DNA of 9,007 bases from Deltaproteobacteria bacterium (GTDB taxonomy: Bacteria > Myxococcota > B64-G9): contig JAUVAM010000094.1 of NCBI GenBank assembly GCA_030591745.1, positions 1-9,007 of the forward strand. Direction: 5' to 3'. The notes beneath the pieces are model-generated. The model made no database searches. It was not told where the DNA came from and worked only from the letters and a program-made list of their open reading frames with translations. A program made the translations under genes and the position numbers. Positions 7,073 to 9,007 of the stretch are shown here, piece after piece (position 1 is the first letter of the stretch; every line of letters begins with the position of its first letter).

Positions 7073-8608
7073 TTATTGATCGGGGTTCTCTAAGGAACCG
7101 ACTTCGGCTTCCACCGTTTCTAGGATTTCGCAGCTTTCCACCAGGGCCTTCATGGTGTTGTGATCGGGGTAGAGGGGGCGATCTTCGTCGAGATGCTTGA
7201 CGTGTTTGCGGACCACTTCCCGGGCCACTTCGACCCCGCGACCGTGTTTGAATTCGCGGAAGTCCAAGGCCTGGGCCGCGGCCATGAACTCGATGCCCAG
7301 GATGCCGTAAGCGTTGTCTAAGATTTGGCCGTTTTTCAGGGCTGTGTTCATGCCCATGCTGACGAAGTCTTCTTGATCGGCCGCGGCCGGGATGGACTGG
7401 ACGCTGGCCGGTGCGGAGAGCATGCGGTTTTCGACGATCATCATGTCGGCGGTGTATTGGCTGAGCATGAGGCCCGAGAACATGCCCGCGCCCTTGGTCA
7501 AGAAGGCCGGTAGGCCGACTGAGAGCGCCGGGTTGGTTAGGCGATTCAGGCGTCGCTCGCTGAGTACGCAAATCATGGTGGTGGCCGCGCCGGCCATGTC
7601 CATGGGCAAGGATACAGGCGAGCCCTGGAAATTGGCCCCTGTCAAGGTCAGTTTGTCTTCGGGCAGGAAAATGGGGTTGTCGCCCACGCCGTTCAGTTCG
7701 ATTTCGACGTTTTGTTTGGCCCAGGCCACGGCATCGTGAGCCGTGCCGATGACCTGCGGGCTGGAGCGCATGCTGTAAGCGTCCTGGACCTTGCATTTCA
7801 TCTTGCCGGTGCTCAGATCCGAGCCATCCATCAAGCGCATCAGGGAACCGGCAGAGCGTACGGCACCGGGGAATCCACGAATCTTGTGCAGGCGGGTGTC
7901 GTAGGGCTTGAGGTTGGCGAGCAAGGCCTCCAGGCTCATGGCGCAGGCGATCTCGGCTTGTTTTAGCCAGCGGTTCATGTCGTAGACATGCAGCGCGCTC
8001 ATGGCCGTGAGCAGGTTGGAGCCGTTGATGGTGGCCAGGCCATCTCTGGCTTCCAGGTCAGGCACCGGGATGCCGGCCTTGTCCAGAGCGGCCTTGCCGG
8101 GCATGCGCTCGCCTTCGAAGAAGGCCTCGCCTTCGCCCATCATCAGAAGGGCGATTTGGCTCATGGGGGCCAGGTCGCCGGAAGCACCCACCGAACCCTT
8201 TTGGCAGACCACCGGGGTCACGCCGCGGTTAAGCATATCCACCAAGGTTTGGGTGATGATCGGACGGCAACCCGAGTTGCCGTGGGCGTGTACGTTGATG
8301 CGCCCGATCATGGCGGCGCGCACCTGCTCGATGGGCACGGGCTCGCCGATGCCGGCGGCGTGATTGTAGATCAGGTAACGTTGGAACTGTTTGACCTGCT
8401 CGTCGTCCAGGACCATCTCCGAGAATTCGCCGATACCCGTGTTGACGCCGTACATGATTTCATGGGCCTTGATTTTCTCTTCCAGCATGCCACGGCACAC
8501 CTTGATGCGATCCACGGCATCGTTCGCCAGTTCCAACTTTTCCCCGTCGCGCGCGATGCGCTTGACCGTCTCGACCGTGAGTCCGGCTCCGCTCATTTTG
8601 ATCGCCAT
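7073..8608 (-). CDS. hutH: Histidine ammonia-lyase (MIO-type aromatic amino acid lyase)
   Basis: A cytosolic 511-residue enzyme of the histidine/phenylalanine/tyrosine ammonia-lyase family; the usual reaction would be L-histidine to urocanate plus ammonia. The MIO cofactor forms from Ala142-Ser143-Gly144 in GSVGASGDLAP. Residue numbers align almost exactly with the Pseudomonas putida enzyme: Tyr53 (YGVNTGIG), His83 (YNHAAGIGEP), Asn195 (INGSN), Tyr278 and Arg281 (VQDAYSMR), Phe327 (NFQGSP) and Glu440 (GIEFMAAAQALDF). His83 and the Glu in the IEF stretch are features of histidine-specific members. Deviations from the classical sequence are VQDAYSMRSS in place of VQDPYSLRC and SMGMNTA in place of SMGTHAA, so another aromatic substrate or an aminomutase activity is not excluded. 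The ATG has GAGGAG 6 nt upstream. No hutU, hutI or hutC is adjacent: a convergent MutS-like gene lies downstream and an ogt-like gene upstream. It is probably monocistronic from its own promoter. Confidence 0.88.
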   Translation of the reverse strand: MAIKMSGAGLTVETVKRIARDGEKLELANDAVDRIKVCRGMLEEKIKAHEIMYGVNTGIGEFSEMVLDDEQVKQFQRYLIYNHAAGIGEPVPIEQVRAAMIGRINVHAHGNSGCRPIITQTLVDMLNRGVTPVVCQKGSVGASGDLAPMSQIALLMMGEGEAFFEGERMPGKAALDKAGIPVPDLEARDGLATINGSNLLTAMSALHVYDMNRWLKQAEIACAMSLEALLANLKPYDTRLHKIRGFPGAVRSAGSLMRLMDGSDLSTGKMKCKVQDAYSMRSSPQVIGTAHDAVAWAKQNVEIELNGVGDNPIFLPEDKLTLTGANFQGSPVSLPMDMAGAATTMICVLSERRLNRLTNPALSVGLPAFLTKGAGMFSGLMLSQYTADMMIVENRMLSAPASVQSIPAAADQEDFVSMGMNTALKNGQILDNAYGILGIEFMAAAQALDFREFKHGRGVEVAREVVRKHVKHLDEDRPLYPDHNTMKALVESCEILETVEAEVGSLENPDQ

Positions 8609-8614
8609 GGCTAT

Positions 8615-8620
8615 CTCCTC
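8615..8620 (-). promoter_or_regulatory. Ribosome binding site of hutH
   Basis: GAGGAG on the minus strand ends 6 nt before the ATG at 8606-8608. It favours this start over the second in-frame ATG (Met5). Confidence 0.7.
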
Positions 8621-8647
8621 GTGTTCTCGGTGTTCGATGTGGAGGCG

Positions 8648-8676
8648 AGTCTACCCAATGCGCCCCTTTGTCTCAA
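8648..8676 (-). promoter_or_regulatory. Sigma70-like promoter of hutH
   Basis: On the minus strand TTGAGA (8671-8676; 5 of 6 to TTGACA) is followed after exactly 17 bp by TAGACT (8648-8653; 4 of 6 to TATAAT). Transcription would begin near 8641 and give a leader of about 32 nt before the hutH ATG. The -35 box overlaps the stop codon of the upstream ogt-like gene (8673-8675). This is the best promoter match in the window, though the promoter consensus of this host is unknown. Confidence 0.5.
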
Positions 8677-9007
8677 GACTCGTCTTGCAACCTTATGCCC
8701 TCAATGGCAAGGAGTTTTCTCTTGGTCGAAAGACCGCCCGGGGCCGAAAAGCCCCCCAGGCCCCCATCCGCCCGGAGTACCCGGTGGCAGGGCACCAAAA
8801 GGGGCCAGGGATTGGCCCCCACGGCTCGGCCAACAGCCCGGGCCGCGCCGGGTCGTCCAATCCGTCGGGCCAGTTCGCCGTAGCTCAGCGTTTGCCCGCA
8901 TTTGACCTTGCGAAGCGACGCGTAGACCCGCAAGGAAAACTCACTCAGGCCGCCGGTATCCAGCTTCACCCGGCCATAGGCGCAGGAACCGCCAGCCAGG
9001 TGTTGCA
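8673..9007 (-). CDS. ogt: Methylated-DNA-protein-cysteine methyltransferase, 5' partial
   Basis: C-terminal 110 residues of an O6-alkylguanine-DNA alkyltransferase (Ogt/MGMT type), a suicide repair protein that moves the alkyl group from O6-alkylguanine to its own cysteine. The visible part has the helix-turn-helix SYGELARRIGRPGAARAVGRA with the arginine that flips the base, the Asn hinge (ANPWPLLV), and the active-site PCHRVL with the reactive cysteine at 8787-8789. It then has GGLGGFSAPGG and a K/R-rich helix typical of the family tail. The cysteine is intact, so this is not an alkyltransferase-like (ATL) protein with Trp in that place. The GTG at 8967-8969 could be read as a start, but the frame stays open to the window edge and the upstream residues (QHLAGGSCAYGR) look like the end of the family's N-terminal domain. 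The real start therefore lies outside, about 60 residues away. Whether it is a free Ogt or the end of an Ada fusion cannot be seen. Confidence 0.88.
   Translation of the reverse strand, partial: QHLAGGSCAYGRVKLDTGGLSEFSLRVYASLRKVKCGQTLSYGELARRIGRPGAARAVGRAVGANPWPLLVPCHRVLRADGGLGGFSAPGGLSTKRKLLAIEGIRLQDES

Noticed and set aside
7988..8905. A 305-codon plus-strand frame opposite hutH and the ogt-like gene
   Set aside because: It spans two well-supported genes and the gap between them; a His/Gly-rich product with no domain indicates a shadow frame.
8967..8969. GTG as the start of the methyltransferase gene
   Set aside because: The frame is open upstream to the window edge and encodes family-like residues, so the gene is truncated rather than short.

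Overview
The window is a compact, GC-rich bacterial chromosome segment. It holds seven protein-coding genes, two of them cut by the window edges, and no RNA gene, CRISPR array, insertion sequence or gene-free stretch over 300 bases. The longest non-coding gaps are about 100 bp (5098-5197), 83 bp (1265-1347) and 64 bp (8609-8672). The organism is probably a Gram-negative, delta-proteobacterium-like lineage (Myxococcota or Bradymonadota type). This rests on a lipoprotein with EGF-like repeats and a HmuY-like tail, Uup-type ABC-F and Ogt-type proteins, and the GC-rich codon use. It is an inference from style, not a proven assignment.

Layout from left to right. (1) 2-1264 (+): the last 420 residues of a sodium:solute symporter. 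(2) 1348-2310 (+): a secreted lipoprotein with four cysteine-rich EGF-like repeats and a C-terminal domain that resembles the HmuY haem-binding family. It converges, with only 9 bp between stop codons, on (3) 2320-4146 (-): a Uup-type ABC-F ATPase. Uup is the second gene of a two-gene unit whose first gene is (4) 4150-5097 (-): a protein with the diaminopimelate-epimerase fold that keeps both catalytic cysteines but lacks the usual DAP-binding motifs. A 100-bp divergent region separates this unit from (5) 5198-7060 (+): a MutS-family ATPase with four predicted membrane helices. It converges, with 12 bp between stops, on (6) 7073-8608 (-): a histidine ammonia-lyase-type MIO enzyme that stands alone without other hut genes and has a good sigma70-like promoter. 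(7) 8673-9007 (-): the C-terminal part of an O6-methylguanine-DNA methyltransferase, running off the right edge.

No dedicated multi-gene system is evident. Three neighbours (Uup, the MutS-like ATPase, Ogt) belong to families that act on nucleic acids, but only the DapF-like/uup pair looks co-transcribed, so a shared pathway is speculative. The least ordinary items are the EGF/HmuY-like lipoprotein, the DapF-fold protein with altered substrate motifs translationally linked to uup, and the membrane-embedded MutS relative.
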